Assembly (NCBI GenBank): GCA_035570275.1
Contig: DATMNI010000381.1
Span: 1 to 26,294 of the forward strand
DNA: 26,294 bases
Direction: 5' to 3'
Source of the DNA: DATMNI01 sp035570275
GTDB taxonomy: Bacteria > Acidobacteriota > Terriglobia > Bryobacterales > Bryobacteraceae
The notes beneath the pieces are model-generated. The model saw nothing but the letters and a program-made list of their open reading frames with translations, searched no databases and was not told the origin of the DNA. A program made the position numbers and the translations under genes. Shown here piece after piece: positions 1-8,144 of this stretch; position 1 is the stretch's first letter, and each line of letters opens with the position of its first letter.

Positions 1-30
1 GGGTATACTATAGTTTCGAGGGACTGTCAA

Positions 31-477
31 ATGAAGAAATACGGAAAGTTCGCCGCGCTGGTCGCGATTGTTATCGGTACCGTGCTCTGGCTGGCAACAT
101 CGGGGGCGACGGAAAGCCAATCGTACTACAAGACCGTCCCCGAACTGCAGAAGATGGGTGGCGACGCTTATGGCAGGCACATCCGCGTAGGCGGCGATGT
201 GGAAGCCGGGTCGATTCAACGAGTTGGGACAGAAGTTCAGTTCGTGCTCGTGCAGGACACCACCAAGCTCAGAGTTGCCTACACCGGCACCGATCCGCTG
301 CCCGATACCTTTAAGGACGGCGCCCAGGCGCTGGCCGATGGCAAACTGGACCGCGACGGCATCTTCCGCGCCAAGACGATCCAGGCCAAGTGCGCTTCGA
401 AATACGAGGCCAAACCGGGCGACCTGATGAAGCCCGGCCAAGCCGCTCCCAATATCAATAGCGGCAAATCGATCTAG
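31..477 (+). CDS. ccmE: CcmE, haem chaperone of cytochrome c maturation (CxxxY variant)
   Basis: This 148-aa protein is a periplasmic haem chaperone that takes haem from the CcmABCD complex and hands it to CcmF. It has one N-terminal membrane anchor (about residues 7-24), then the OB-fold domain typical of the family, ending in a flexible tail. The covalent haem-binding site, usually HxxxY, is here Cys121-A-S-K-Tyr125, preceded by the usual A-K. The cysteine codon is TGC at 391-393, so the substitution is read directly from the DNA. The CxxxY form is known from archaea, Desulfovibrio and some other bacteria. A GAGGGA ribosome site lies at 19-24. TATACT at 4-9 could be a -10 box for the operon, but its -35 would fall near or outside the window edge. 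It is the first visible gene of the ccm operon; anything upstream is unseen. Confidence 0.93.
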   Translation: MKKYGKFAALVAIVIGTVLWLATSGATESQSYYKTVPELQKMGGDAYGRHIRVGGDVEAGSIQRVGTEVQFVLVQDTTKLRVAYTGTDPLPDTFKDGAQALADGKLDRDGIFRAKTIQAKCASKYEAKPGDLMKPGQAAPNINSGKSI

Positions 478-505
478 CTGCAAGTCGATCTAGAAGAGGG
501 GTGAT

Positions 506-2518
506 ATGGAGAATCTGGGTGCGTTGGCCATCCTGCTGGCCTTCTGTGTGGCGGCCTACGCCACATTAGCCTGCGTCATCGGCCGGCTCAAAGCCAAGCC
601 TTTTCTGTTAGTTAGCGGGGAGCGCGCGGTTTACGCGGTGTGGGTGCTGGTGACGCTGGCGTCGGGCATCCTGGTCTACTCGCTAATGACCGGCGATTTC
701 CGCTTTGCCTATGTGGCCGAGCATTCCAACCGGAGCATGCCGACGCTCTACAAGTACGCCGCATGGTGGGGCGGGCAGGAAGGGTCGCTGCTGTTCTGGA
801 GCTTCCTGCTGGCGACGTACGCTTCGGTGGTGGTGTTCACCAACCGGCGCAAGCATCGCGACATGATGCCCTGGGTGGTGGCCGTGCTTACCACAATCCA
901 AACCTTTTTCCTGGTGCTCAACAACTTCGTCGCCAACCCGTTCCAGATGCTGGCGACCGACAAGTTGATCGTCGCCGTTCCGGACGGCAACGGGTTGAGC
1001 CCGCTGCTGCAATACCCGGCGATGGCGATTCACCCGCCCATGCTTTATCTGGGTTATGTCGGTTTCGCGGTACCGTTCGCCTTCGCCATTGGTTCGTTGA
1101 TCACCAAACAGCCGGGCGATGGCTGGATTCACACTACCCGGCGCTGGACGCTGGTGACGTGGCTGTTCCAAAGCACCGGCGTCATGCTGGGCGCGGCTTG
1201 GGCGTATCACGTGCTCGGTTGGGGCGGCTACTGGGGATGGGACCCGGTGGAGAACGCTTCTCTGCTGCCGTGGATCAGCGGCACGGCCTTTCTGCACTCG
1301 GTCATGATGCAGGAAAAGAAGGGCATGATGAAGGTTTGGAACATCGTGCTGGTTTCCACCACCTTCTTCCTGTGCATTCTGGGGACTTTCCTGACGCGGT
1401 CGGGCGTGGTGCAGTCGGTACATGCCTTTGCGCGGTCGGAAATCGGCAAGTATTTCGTGACCTTCCTGGCGCTGGGCATTGCCGCCACCATTTACCTGAT
1501 TCTGGATCGTCTGGAGTACCTGAAGAGCGAATCGGAACTGGAGAGCGTGATTTCCCGCGAATCCAGCTTCCTCTTCAACAACCTCATCCTGCTGGCAAGC
1601 TGCTTCGCGGTGCTTTGGGGCACGCTCTTCCCGGTGATTTCCGAAGCCGCCACGGGCAACAAGATTTCGCTCGACGGTGACTGGTACAACCGGCTGATGG
1701 TGCCGATCGGATTGTTCCTGCTGTTGTTGACCGGCGTGGGACCGCTGTTTGCCTGGCGGCGGACGTCGGTGGAGAGCCTACGCCGCAACTTCCAGTTACC
1801 GGGCATCGCCTCGCTGGTGCTGGTCGGGGCCTTGATAGCGGCCGGCATGCGTCACCCCTACGCGTTGATCTCCTTCGGCTTCTGCCTGTTCGTCGCGCTC
1901 ACGGTGATCTCGGAATTCTATAAGGGCGCCAAGGCGATCGCGGCTAAGACCGACTTCAACCTGCTGCACGCCACCGTGGAACTGACGCACCGCAACACCA
2001 GGCGTTATGGCGGGTATCTGGTCCACATGGGGATCGTGCTGATGTTTATCGGCTTTACCGGCCATGCGTTTAACCAAGCCGAAGTGAAAGAGTTGAACAA
2101 AGGCGACACCATGAAGGTGGGGGTGTACACCCTGCGCATGACCGACCTCCTGCAGGGCGAAAACGAAAACTACGCCTGGCACCGGGCCAATATGGAAGTC
2201 ACCAAGAATGGCCAGGTGCTGGGCACCCTGGAGCCGGAAAAGCGCTTCTACAAGGCCAGCCGGCAAGGCACCTCGGAAGTGGGCATCCGCCAGCGTCCCA
2301 ACGAAGACTTGTACCTGAACTTCGGCGGCATGTCCGACGACAACCTGCGGGCGGTGATTCAAGCCTATGTGTTCCCGCTGGTGTCATGGATCTGGATCGG
2401 CGGGCTGGTGCTGATCGGCGGCACTTTCGTCTGCCTGGTGCCGAGCAAGGTCAAAATGCAATACGCCCGCACGGAAGTGGTAGGCTATGCGACCCAACAT
2501 GCGACGGTTAAGAAGTAG
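506..2518 (+). CDS. ccmF: CcmF, haem lyase subunit of cytochrome c maturation
   Basis: A 670-aa polytopic inner-membrane protein that ligates haem from CcmE to apocytochrome c, working with CcmH. The WWD haem-handling segment is at residues 239-256 (W-G-G-Y-W-G-W-D-P). The four conserved histidines expected for CcmF are visible: His176 (in HPPMLYLGY), His264, His306 (SVHAFARS) and His507 (YLVHMG). Length and the large periplasmic loop before the last helix match the family. The ATG at 506 follows a GAGGGG ribosome site at about 495-501, 28 nt after ccmE. Its stop overlaps the start of ccmH, which suggests translational coupling. Confidence 0.97.
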   Translation: MENLGALAILLAFCVAAYATLACVIGRLKAKPFLLVSGERAVYAVWVLVTLASGILVYSLMTGDFRFAYVAEHSNRSMPTLYKYAAWWGGQEGSLLFWSFLLATYASVVVFTNRRKHRDMMPWVVAVLTTIQTFFLVLNNFVANPFQMLATDKLIVAVPDGNGLSPLLQYPAMAIHPPMLYLGYVGFAVPFAFAIGSLITKQPGDGWIHTTRRWTLVTWLFQSTGVMLGAAWAYHVLGWGGYWGWDPVENASLLPWISGTAFLHSVMMQEKKGMMKVWNIVLVSTTFFLCILGTFLTRSGVVQSVHAFARSEIGKYFVTFLALGIAATIYLILDRLEYLKSESELESVISRESSFLFNNLILLASCFAVLWGTLFPVISEAATGNKISLDGDWYNRLMVPIGLFLLLLTGVGPLFAWRRTSVESLRRNFQLPGIASLVLVGALIAAGMRHPYALISFGFCLFVALTVISEFYKGAKAIAAKTDFNLLHATVELTHRNTRRYGGYLVHMGIVLMFIGFTGHAFNQAEVKELNKGDTMKVGVYTLRMTDLLQGENENYAWHRANMEVTKNGQVLGTLEPEKRFYKASRQGTSEVGIRQRPNEDLYLNFGGMSDDNLRAVIQAYVFPLVSWIWIGGLVLIGGTFVCLVPSKVKMQYARTEVVGYATQHATVKK

Positions 2519-2984
2519 CGCCCTGGTGGTCGTTCTGGCCGTGGCGGCGCTGGGCCAAACGGCGTCCCAAAAGCCCAGCGTGGATGTGCGGCGCGTCGGG
2601 GCGCGGCTCAAATGCCAGTGCGGGTGTCCGGATTCGGTGGCTACCTGCATCATGCTGGAGTGCGGATTCGGGAAGCCGGGCAAAGAGCGGATCGCCCAGA
2701 TGCAGTCGGCGAGCATGTCCGACGAACAGATTGTGCAGGCCTTCGTCCGGGATTACGGGCCGGGCATCTACCTGTCACCGCCCAATGCCTTCGGGTGGGC
2801 CGTGCCGTATTCGCTGGCGGGCGTCGGACTGGTAATGATCCTGCTGTACCTGAAATCGAAATACCGGAAGCCCAAGCCGATGACGGATCTTGGGCCTGTC
2901 GAGCCTGGGACGGCTGAGATTGACGATCCGGAACTGGCCAAGTACAAGGAACAGATCGAGCGAGACCTGGCCAAACTGGACTAG
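2487..2984 (+). CDS. ccmH: CcmH-like thiol oxidoreductase with atypical cysteine cluster
   Basis: CcmH reduces the CxxCH cysteines of apocytochrome c before haem ligation. This 165-aa protein has a signal or anchor segment (about residues 11-26), the catalytic domain, and a C-terminal transmembrane helix at about 106-122. The classical motif LRCxxCQ is replaced by L-K-C43-Q-C45-G-C47, with further cysteines at 54 and 59. The rest fits the family, including the segment ending in RDYGPGIYLSPP, which corresponds to the usual RYGxFVLxxPP. It overlaps the end of ccmF by 32 nt. A second ATG at 2499 is an equally good start and leaves the signal peptide intact. Function follows from family and operon; how the extra cysteines act is unknown. 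Confidence 0.85.
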   Translation: MRPNMRRLRSSALVVVLAVAALGQTASQKPSVDVRRVGARLKCQCGCPDSVATCIMLECGFGKPGKERIAQMQSASMSDEQIVQAFVRDYGPGIYLSPPNAFGWAVPYSLAGVGLVMILLYLKSKYRKPKPMTDLGPVEPGTAEIDDPELAKYKEQIERDLAKLD

Positions 2985-2991
2985 AAGCACG

Positions 2992-3414
2992 ATGATTATT
3001 GTCATTACATGCGTGATTGCGATCGCCGTTATCGCGTTCGTACTCGGTGTTCGCGAGCGGGACCTGCCGGCGCCCGTACCGGAATCGCCATTTCAACATC
3101 TGGATCAACGAAAGGCCGCTATCTACGAGAATCTGCGCGATTTGCAGTTTGAGTACCGGGTGGGGAAGCTGTCCGACCCCGACTACCAGAACACCAAGAA
3201 AGACCTGCAAAAGGAATTGGCGGCCGTGATGGGCGAAGTGGACCGGCTGAAAGTCCAGTTGGGGATGAATGGCGCGGTGCCGCCGCCTATGCCAAAACCA
3301 AAGCCTCAGGCCAAAGGAAGCGCCTTTGTTTGTCCAAGTTGCAGTGCAATATTCGAGAAGGAATTGAAGTTCTGCGGCGAGTGCGGAAAGCCCATGAAGG
3401 CGGTGAAAGCATGA
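2992..3414 (+). CDS. CcmI-like membrane protein with C-terminal zinc ribbon
   Basis: A 140-aa protein beginning 7 nt after ccmH. Residues 1-20 form a transmembrane helix. Residues about 40-65 carry a motif like the N-terminal part of CcmI (L-x-D-L-x-F-E-Y-x-x-G-K-L-S-x-x-D-Y), followed by a predicted coiled coil to about residue 90. A proline/lysine linker leads to a zinc ribbon with C114-x2-C117 and C128-x2-C131. CcmI normally holds apocytochrome c with a TPR domain, which is absent here, so the ribbon may replace it or do something else. I chose the ATG at 2992 because the longer open frame upstream lies inside ccmH and lacks coding character. The stop overlaps the next ATG as ATGA. Confidence 0.75.
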   Translation: MIIVITCVIAIAVIAFVLGVRERDLPAPVPESPFQHLDQRKAAIYENLRDLQFEYRVGKLSDPDYQNTKKDLQKELAAVMGEVDRLKVQLGMNGAVPPPMPKPKPQAKGSAFVCPSCSAIFEKELKFCGECGKPMKAVKA

Positions 3415-4466
3415 GGCCCGGTGGTAATAAGGGCGTTTTGGGTAGCACAGGCATTCTTGCCTGTGTCTCTTTGTGGCTTTGCGGCGCCCCCATGTTTGCC
3501 GCCATCACGGGAGACGTACGGAATCAAACCACCGGCAAACCCCAGGCCGGGGCTACCGTTGCCTTATATAAGTTAGGTACGCAGAACGGGCTCGAACTGA
3601 TCGACCAGGCCAAGTCGGACGCGCAGGGTCATTTCAGCATCAATCAGGAAGTGCGCGGCCCGCACCTGATCCGAACGGCCTTCGATGGGGTCACCTACAA
3701 CCACATGCTGCCTCCGGGCCAGCCGACTACCGGGCTGTCGCTCGACGTCTACAACGCGTCCAAGCAGCCGGGAGCCGCTAAGGTGGGGAAGCACATGATC
3801 CTCTTTGAGCCCGGCGCCGGCCATTTGAACGTCAGCGAGACCTACCTTTTCACGAACCTGGGCAAGACTGCCTGGAACGACCCGGATGGCGGCACCCTGC
3901 GCTTCTTCCTGCCGGAAGGCACGGGCGGCAAGGTGCAGGTGAATGCCACCGCGCCGGGCGGCATGCCGATGGGCACGCCGGTGATTCGAGTTTCCAGAAA
4001 CGAAAACATTTTCGCCGCCGATTTCGCCGTAAAGCCCGGCGAGACCCGGTTCGACCTTGCCTATTCGCTGCCTTATACGGAGGGCGCTCCCTACGCGGGC
4101 AGAGTGGTTACCAAGGACGAAAACACCTATCTCATCGTGCCCGATGGCGTCACCCTAACCGGTGAGAACCTGAACGATCTCGGAATGGTGCCGAACAGCA
4201 AGGCGCACGTCTTCGGGCTGAGCGGGAACACCTACAAGGTGCAGTTGACCGGTTCGGTAGCGGCGGCCGATCCGGGCAGCGACCCGTCGGCCGATTCCGA
4301 TGCCGGGCCCAAGATCGAGCAGATCATGCCGCGCGTTTTCGGCCAGGCCAAGCTGATCGTCGGGCTGGCGCTGGGCATACTGGCGCTAGGCTTTGTGTTG
4401 CTCTACCGTGCGCAGGGCCCCGCCCCCATGGCAGCGAAAGGGAGCGATGGACGCGGTCGCCGTTGA
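3411..4466 (+). CDS. Membrane-anchored protein with carboxypeptidase-regulatory-like domain, in the ccm operon
   Basis: A 351-aa protein with a hydrophobic N-terminus (about residues 9-31, signal-like), a beta-rich region starting I-T-G-D-V-R-N that resembles a carboxypeptidase-regulatory (transthyretin-like) fold to about residue 100, a further beta-rich domain, and a C-terminal transmembrane helix at about 313-331 with a short basic tail. Most of it should lie in the periplasm. It starts with an ATGA overlap on the preceding gene and its end overlaps ccmA by 20 nt, so it is part of the operon. It is not one of the standard ccm genes, and I cannot assign a function. A perfect 8-bp-arm hairpin at 3446-3465 lies inside its signal-peptide coding region. 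Confidence 0.8.
   Translation: MRPGGNKGVLGSTGILACVSLWLCGAPMFAAITGDVRNQTTGKPQAGATVALYKLGTQNGLELIDQAKSDAQGHFSINQEVRGPHLIRTAFDGVTYNHMLPPGQPTTGLSLDVYNASKQPGAAKVGKHMILFEPGAGHLNVSETYLFTNLGKTAWNDPDGGTLRFFLPEGTGGKVQVNATAPGGMPMGTPVIRVSRNENIFAADFAVKPGETRFDLAYSLPYTEGAPYAGRVVTKDENTYLIVPDGVTLTGENLNDLGMVPNSKAHVFGLSGNTYKVQLTGSVAAADPGSDPSADSDAGPKIEQIMPRVFGQAKLIVGLALGILALGFVLLYRAQGPAPMAAKGSDGRGRR
3446..3465. repeat. REP-like hairpin, 8-bp arms, 4-nt loop
   Basis: Arms CACAGGCA and TGCCTGTG are perfect inverted copies around TTCT. The element lies within the coding sequence of the 351-aa protein, where it encodes part of the hydrophobic stretch S-T-G-I-L-A-C-V. Short palindromes of this shape are often dispersed in high-GC genomes. 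Only one copy is visible here, so calling it a repeat family member is inference. Confidence 0.5.
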
Positions 4467-5145
4467 GGGTGTGTGGAAGTTCTATGGCGACTTCCCCGCG
4501 CTGCGCGAAATCCAATTGGCCGCACCGCCCGGTTCGTGCCTGGCTTTGATCGGCCGCAACGGCGCCGGCAAAACCACGCTGCTGCGCACGATCGCCGGTT
4601 TTTCCCGGCCCGGCCGCGGCAAGATCCTGATCTATGGCAAGCCCCCGCGGGAAACCGATACGCGGCGGCACATGGGCTTCATCGGTCACGGAATTTCCGT
4701 CTACGACGAGCTTACGGCGTTGGAGAATCTGATGCTGTACGGCCGCCTGTACGGCTTGGCCGACCCGCGGAAGTCGGCGCTGGCATGGCTGGAACGAACC
4801 GGCCTGGAGCGCGTCCGCGACGGCCTGGTGCGCGAGTTCTCCCGCGGCATGCGGCAGCGTCTGGCGGTGGCGCGCGCCTTTCTGCACGAGCCTTCGGTGC
4901 TGCTGCTGGACGAGCCCTTTACCGCGCTCGACGACCGCGCTATTGCCGTGCTGCAAACGCTTTTGCGGCAGGCGCTGGCCGATGGAAAGACCATTGTGAT
5001 ATCGACCCACCAATTGCGGGAAGCCCTGGATCTGGCCTCGCACGTCGCGCTGCTGAACCGCGGCCAGGTGGCCTTTCATGGAACCTGCACGGCGGAAATG
5101 GTGGCCGATCCGGGCTTCGTATACGCGCGGTACGGCGAGGGTTGA
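4447..5145 (+). CDS. ccmA: CcmA, ATPase of the haem/CcmE release ABC complex
   Basis: A 232-aa cytoplasmic ABC ATPase that, with CcmB and CcmC, powers release of holo-CcmE. Walker A is G36-R-N-G-A-G-K42-T-T. The signature motif F-S-R-G-M-R-Q-R lies near residue 132, a common CcmA variant of LSGGQ, and Walker B with L-L-L-L-D-E-P lies near 151. The start at 4447 is supported by AAAGGGAG at 4437-4444 and by the first residues M-D-A-V; longer upstream frames run inside the preceding gene. The stop overlaps the ccmB start (TGATG). Short ABC ATPases elsewhere can look alike, but the neighbours settle the identity. Confidence 0.95.
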   Translation: MDAVAVEGVWKFYGDFPALREIQLAAPPGSCLALIGRNGAGKTTLLRTIAGFSRPGRGKILIYGKPPRETDTRRHMGFIGHGISVYDELTALENLMLYGRLYGLADPRKSALAWLERTGLERVRDGLVREFSRGMRQRLAVARAFLHEPSVLLLDEPFTALDDRAIAVLQTLLRQALADGKTIVISTHQLREALDLASHVALLNRGQVAFHGTCTAEMVADPGFVYARYGEG

Positions 5146-5825
5146 TGCAGTTCTTGCGGCAAGTGCTGGTGATCACCGCCAAGGATCTGCGGGCCGAGAT
5201 ACGAACCAAGGAAGCGGTGAATTCATCGCTGGCCTTTGCCGTGGTGATTTTGCTGTTGTTCAGTTTTGCGTTCGATGCTTTTGAAGACACCGCCAAGGAA
5301 ATGTCCGGCGGGCTGCTGTGGATTGTGTTCGCTTTTTCGGGAACCCTGATTCTCAACCGCAGTTTCGCGCGCGAGCTGCCGAACGATTGCCTGGATGCGC
5401 TGATTTCCGCGCCGCTATCCGGAGCGGCGCTGTTTCTGGGCAAGGCGCTGGGAAATTTCGTGCTGGTGCTGGCTGTGGAATTGATCTCGTTGCCGGTCTT
5501 CGGCATCTTCAGCAACGTGCACTGGACCCAGCAGTTCTGGCAACTGATGCTGGTGCTGGTGTTGGGAACTTGGGCCATGACCGTGGTGGGAACCGTCTTC
5601 AGCGCGCTTACGGTGAACATCCGGCTGCGGGAAGTGATGCTGCCCATGCTGACGTATCCGATCCTGGTGCCCGCGCTGATGGCGGCGATGCAACTGACCA
5701 TGGGCCTGGTGCTCGGCAAACCGATCGGCCCGGATACCGTGATGTGGCTGAAGATGTTGATAGGTTTTGATGTGATGTACACCGCGGCCTCCGTGCTGCT
5801 GGTGGAGACAGTGTTGGTGGGGTGA
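5145..5825 (+). CDS. ccmB: CcmB, membrane subunit of the haem/CcmE release ABC complex
   Basis: A 226-aa inner-membrane protein with about six hydrophobic helices and a short cytoplasmic N-terminus (M-Q-F-L-R-Q-V-L). It matches CcmB in size, topology and the conserved N-terminal stretch K-D-L-R-x-E-x-R-T-K-E. The ATG at 5145 shares one base with the ccmA stop, so the two are translationally coupled. The larger open frame extending back to 4473 is out-of-frame reading of ccmA. A 38-nt gap follows before ccmC. Confidence 0.94.
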   Translation: MQFLRQVLVITAKDLRAEIRTKEAVNSSLAFAVVILLLFSFAFDAFEDTAKEMSGGLLWIVFAFSGTLILNRSFARELPNDCLDALISAPLSGAALFLGKALGNFVLVLAVELISLPVFGIFSNVHWTQQFWQLMLVLVLGTWAMTVVGTVFSALTVNIRLREVMLPMLTYPILVPALMAAMQLTMGLVLGKPIGPDTVMWLKMLIGFDVMYTAASVLLVETVLVG

Positions 5826-5863
5826 CCCTCCAGGGTCGCCCTGCTGGTTAGTGGAGGACTTCG

Positions 5864-6538
5864 ATGCGTGACTACATTCTCTACGGACTAGGCGCCGCTG
5901 CCGCGCTGCTGATAGCGCGAGACATTAACGTGATCGTGAGCTTGCCCCCGGAAGCGGCGCAGGGCGCCATCTTCAAGATCATCTTCTTCCATGTGCCGAT
6001 GGCCCTGACCGCGATGCTCTGCTCCTCCGTGGCCCTGATCGGCTCGGTGATGTTCCTGCTCACCAAGAATTTCAAATATGACGCGCTGGCGGTTGCCGTG
6101 ACCGAAGTCGGGCTTGCCTTCCTGGCCGCCAACCTGGTCACCGGTTCCATCTGGGGCCGCGTGATCTGGGGCATCTGGTGGGCCTGGGACGCCCGGCTGA
6201 CTTCGGCGCTGGTCTGTTGGCTGCTCTATGCCGGGTATCTGGCGCTGCGCAACGCCATCGAAGAGCCCACCCAACGGGCCACCTTCGCGGCGGTCTTCTC
6301 GATCTTTGCGTTCATCGACGTGCCCATCGTGATCTTCTCGATCAAGTGGTGGCGCACCCAGCATCCGGCGCCCGTCTTTTGGGGCGGCGGCAGTATCCCC
6401 GGTGCCTGGGCGGCCCTGGCCGGTTGGAACTTGCTCGCGATGATACTGCTTGGAACGGTGCTGACCGCCGTTCGGCTGCGCCAGGAAGACTCCCAGCGCG
6501 AGATCGATTCTTTGCGCCGCATGGCGCACGCTCTATAA
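5864..6538 (+). CDS. ccmC: CcmC, haem delivery protein for CcmE
   Basis: A 224-aa six-helix inner-membrane protein that presents haem to CcmE. The WWD segment is W-G-R-V-I-W-G-I-W-W-A-W-D at about residues 97-109. The two axial histidines expected for the family are His43 (F-F-H-V-P) and His167 (T-Q-H-P-A-P). The ATG at 5864 follows a GTGGAGGA ribosome site about 6 nt upstream. CcmC and CcmF share the WWD motif, but the length and histidine placement identify this one as CcmC. Confidence 0.95.
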   Translation: MRDYILYGLGAAAALLIARDINVIVSLPPEAAQGAIFKIIFFHVPMALTAMLCSSVALIGSVMFLLTKNFKYDALAVAVTEVGLAFLAANLVTGSIWGRVIWGIWWAWDARLTSALVCWLLYAGYLALRNAIEEPTQRATFAAVFSIFAFIDVPIVIFSIKWWRTQHPAPVFWGGGSIPGAWAALAGWNLLAMILLGTVLTAVRLRQEDSQREIDSLRRMAHAL

Positions 6539-6548
6539 CGGAGATCCT

Positions 6549-6782
6549 ATGCACTTCCTCACACATACGCTGCTGCTGGCACAGGCCGGGCCCGACGCCG
6601 AAGCCGTCACGCGGGAGATCGGCCGCCTGCAACACAATTACGAATTCCTGAGCTACGGCCTTATGGCAGCCTGGATCATCATGGTGATTTACGTCCTGAT
6701 GATGGTCTCGCGCGAGCGCAAGCTGAAGGGCGAAATCGCCCGCTTAAGGACGATGCTGGAAGAGAAGCCGCGGGTTAGGTAA
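6549..6782 (+). CDS. ccmD: CcmD-like small membrane protein
   Basis: A 77-aa protein with one transmembrane helix at about residues 36-52 (Y-G-L-M-A-A-W-I-I-M-V) followed by a basic, probably helical cytoplasmic tail with R-E-R-K-L-K-G-E-I. This is the shape of CcmD, which bridges CcmABC and CcmE. It starts 10 nt after ccmC, with GGAG just upstream, and is the last gene of the operon. The N-terminal 30 residues, rich in charged positions, are longer than in many CcmD proteins. No clear rho-independent terminator is visible in the 151 nt that follow. Confidence 0.8.
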   Translation: MHFLTHTLLLAQAGPDAEAVTREIGRLQHNYEFLSYGLMAAWIIMVIYVLMMVSRERKLKGEIARLRTMLEEKPRVR

Positions 6783-6933
6783 ACAGACGGCCCTCATGAC
6801 GCCGGGATCGGGAATCGACGTCTTGCACGGCAGCAGCCTGCCACGACCTGACCGTTCGCTACATCCACCTCTGATCGGAGCCGCGCGCGTTAGCAAGCGG
6901 TTTTCCGATACGTTGGCGAACTTCTGAAACGGC

Positions 6934-8100
6934 TTAGAAACTAAGTCCCAGGAAAAAGGTAATCCCCGAAACCTCGCCGTTCGCAATGGTCGCGTCCAAC
7001 CGGGCGTCCCCGGTGAATGAACCGAACTTGATATCCACTCCCACAGCCAGATTGGTCGTCGACCCGGCCGCGCTGAACGTCCACCGCACTTTCCCTTCCG
7101 GGAACTCCAAATCTCCGGAAAACGCAGCGGTCCGGCTAATCTGATTGTCCGGCCCGAAAGTCTGCGTATAGGCAAACCCGACCTGCAAACCGGTCTTACC
7201 AAGCACACCGGCAAAGCTTCCGCCAATCGTAAGCGTCGTCGAGCCAGCCGTACCCGTACCGTCGGGTTTCACGATCATAAGTTCCAGGTCGCCTTGCAGG
7301 TTCGGCTTCGCGATCGTTGCATCGAAGCCCAACGTCGTGGAACCTACCAGCTCCGCGCCCGAGCTCGACACCTGCCTCTGCACCACGTAGGTCAATTGAA
7401 AGTCCGGCCCGATCATCAAGGTGCCCTGGAAGTTGATACTCAGAGTTTTGTTGTCCTTGCTGTAGGTGTAGGTCAGTTGGTTCGTATTCCGTGAAATCGC
7501 TACCGCCGCCGGCAGGTCGAAGACCCCTTCGCCGCCGCTCGAACCGTCGGCTTTCGGTTCCTTCTTGTAGTGGAATTCCAGCAGCGGCGTCCCGTCGGCG
7601 GCAGTCTTGCTCTGCCACGCGCCGGCGAACCCAAGGACGCTGGTTTGCAGCGGACTGTCCAGGTTGGCGAAATGATAGATAAACCGGCCCAACGGATCGC
7701 TTACGAAGCCATTCAGTGTGGAAACCTTGGTGTTCAAGGTGAACGTCAGATCGTGATCCGCGTTCAGATCCCAAGCCCCCCGGAGCCGGAAGACAAAGGG
7801 GCCGAATATGGCGGGCTTCACCAGGAGAACGCAAGCGTCGGTTGTAAACGAGTTCCGCAACCCCGGTGCGGTCGCAAAGTTGAAGACCTCCGCTCCGGCC
7901 TTTTGAATCGTGAGCTGATTCCTGGCGTTAAAAAACCAGTCGACGACAAACGTTACGGTCGTGCCATCTTTTTTAGTTACCACGATCTGGTTCGTCGCGT
8001 TGGTGGTCCACGCCCCCACCGCGACGCCCGCGGAAAAGACTCCGCCTGCCGGATCGAAATCGAATGTAACGGCTCCGCTGGTGAGCGTAAACGGTGTCAT
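6934..8100 (-). CDS. Beta-rich protein of unknown function, downstream of the Omp85-like gene
   Basis: A 388-aa protein made almost wholly of short beta-strand-like stretches rich in T, S, G and alternating hydrophobic residues, with no cysteine pattern and no recognisable enzyme motif. It ends in S-G-I-T-F-F-L-G-L-S-F; a terminal Phe after alternating residues resembles the C-terminal strand of outer-membrane barrels, yet no signal peptide is visible. The start at 8100 is chosen over the upstream ATG at 8118 because AGGAGG at 8108-8113 sits 7 nt before it. It lies 44 nt downstream of the Omp85-like gene on the same strand, so the two probably share a transcript. It could be a surface or passenger partner, but that is speculation. 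Confidence 0.75.
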   Translation of the reverse strand: MTPFTLTSGAVTFDFDPAGGVFSAGVAVGAWTTNATNQIVVTKKDGTTVTFVVDWFFNARNQLTIQKAGAEVFNFATAPGLRNSFTTDACVLLVKPAIFGPFVFRLRGAWDLNADHDLTFTLNTKVSTLNGFVSDPLGRFIYHFANLDSPLQTSVLGFAGAWQSKTAADGTPLLEFHYKKEPKADGSSGGEGVFDLPAAVAISRNTNQLTYTYSKDNKTLSINFQGTLMIGPDFQLTYVVQRQVSSSGAELVGSTTLGFDATIAKPNLQGDLELMIVKPDGTGTAGSTTLTIGGSFAGVLGKTGLQVGFAYTQTFGPDNQISRTAAFSGDLEFPEGKVRWTFSAAGSTTNLAVGVDIKFGSFTGDARLDATIANGEVSGITFFLGLSF

Positions 8101-8144
8101 CGTGCTGCCTCCTGCCACAGATGAACCGCGTGGTCCGGTAGAAT

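Noticed and set aside
640..1680. 346-aa plus-strand frame within ccmF
   Set aside because: Out-of-frame reading of ccmF; composition is R/G/H-rich and no motif is present.
6829..6842. GGCAG/CTGCC hairpin after ccmD as a terminator
   Set aside because: The stem is only 5 bp and no T-run follows, so it does not support a rho-independent terminator.
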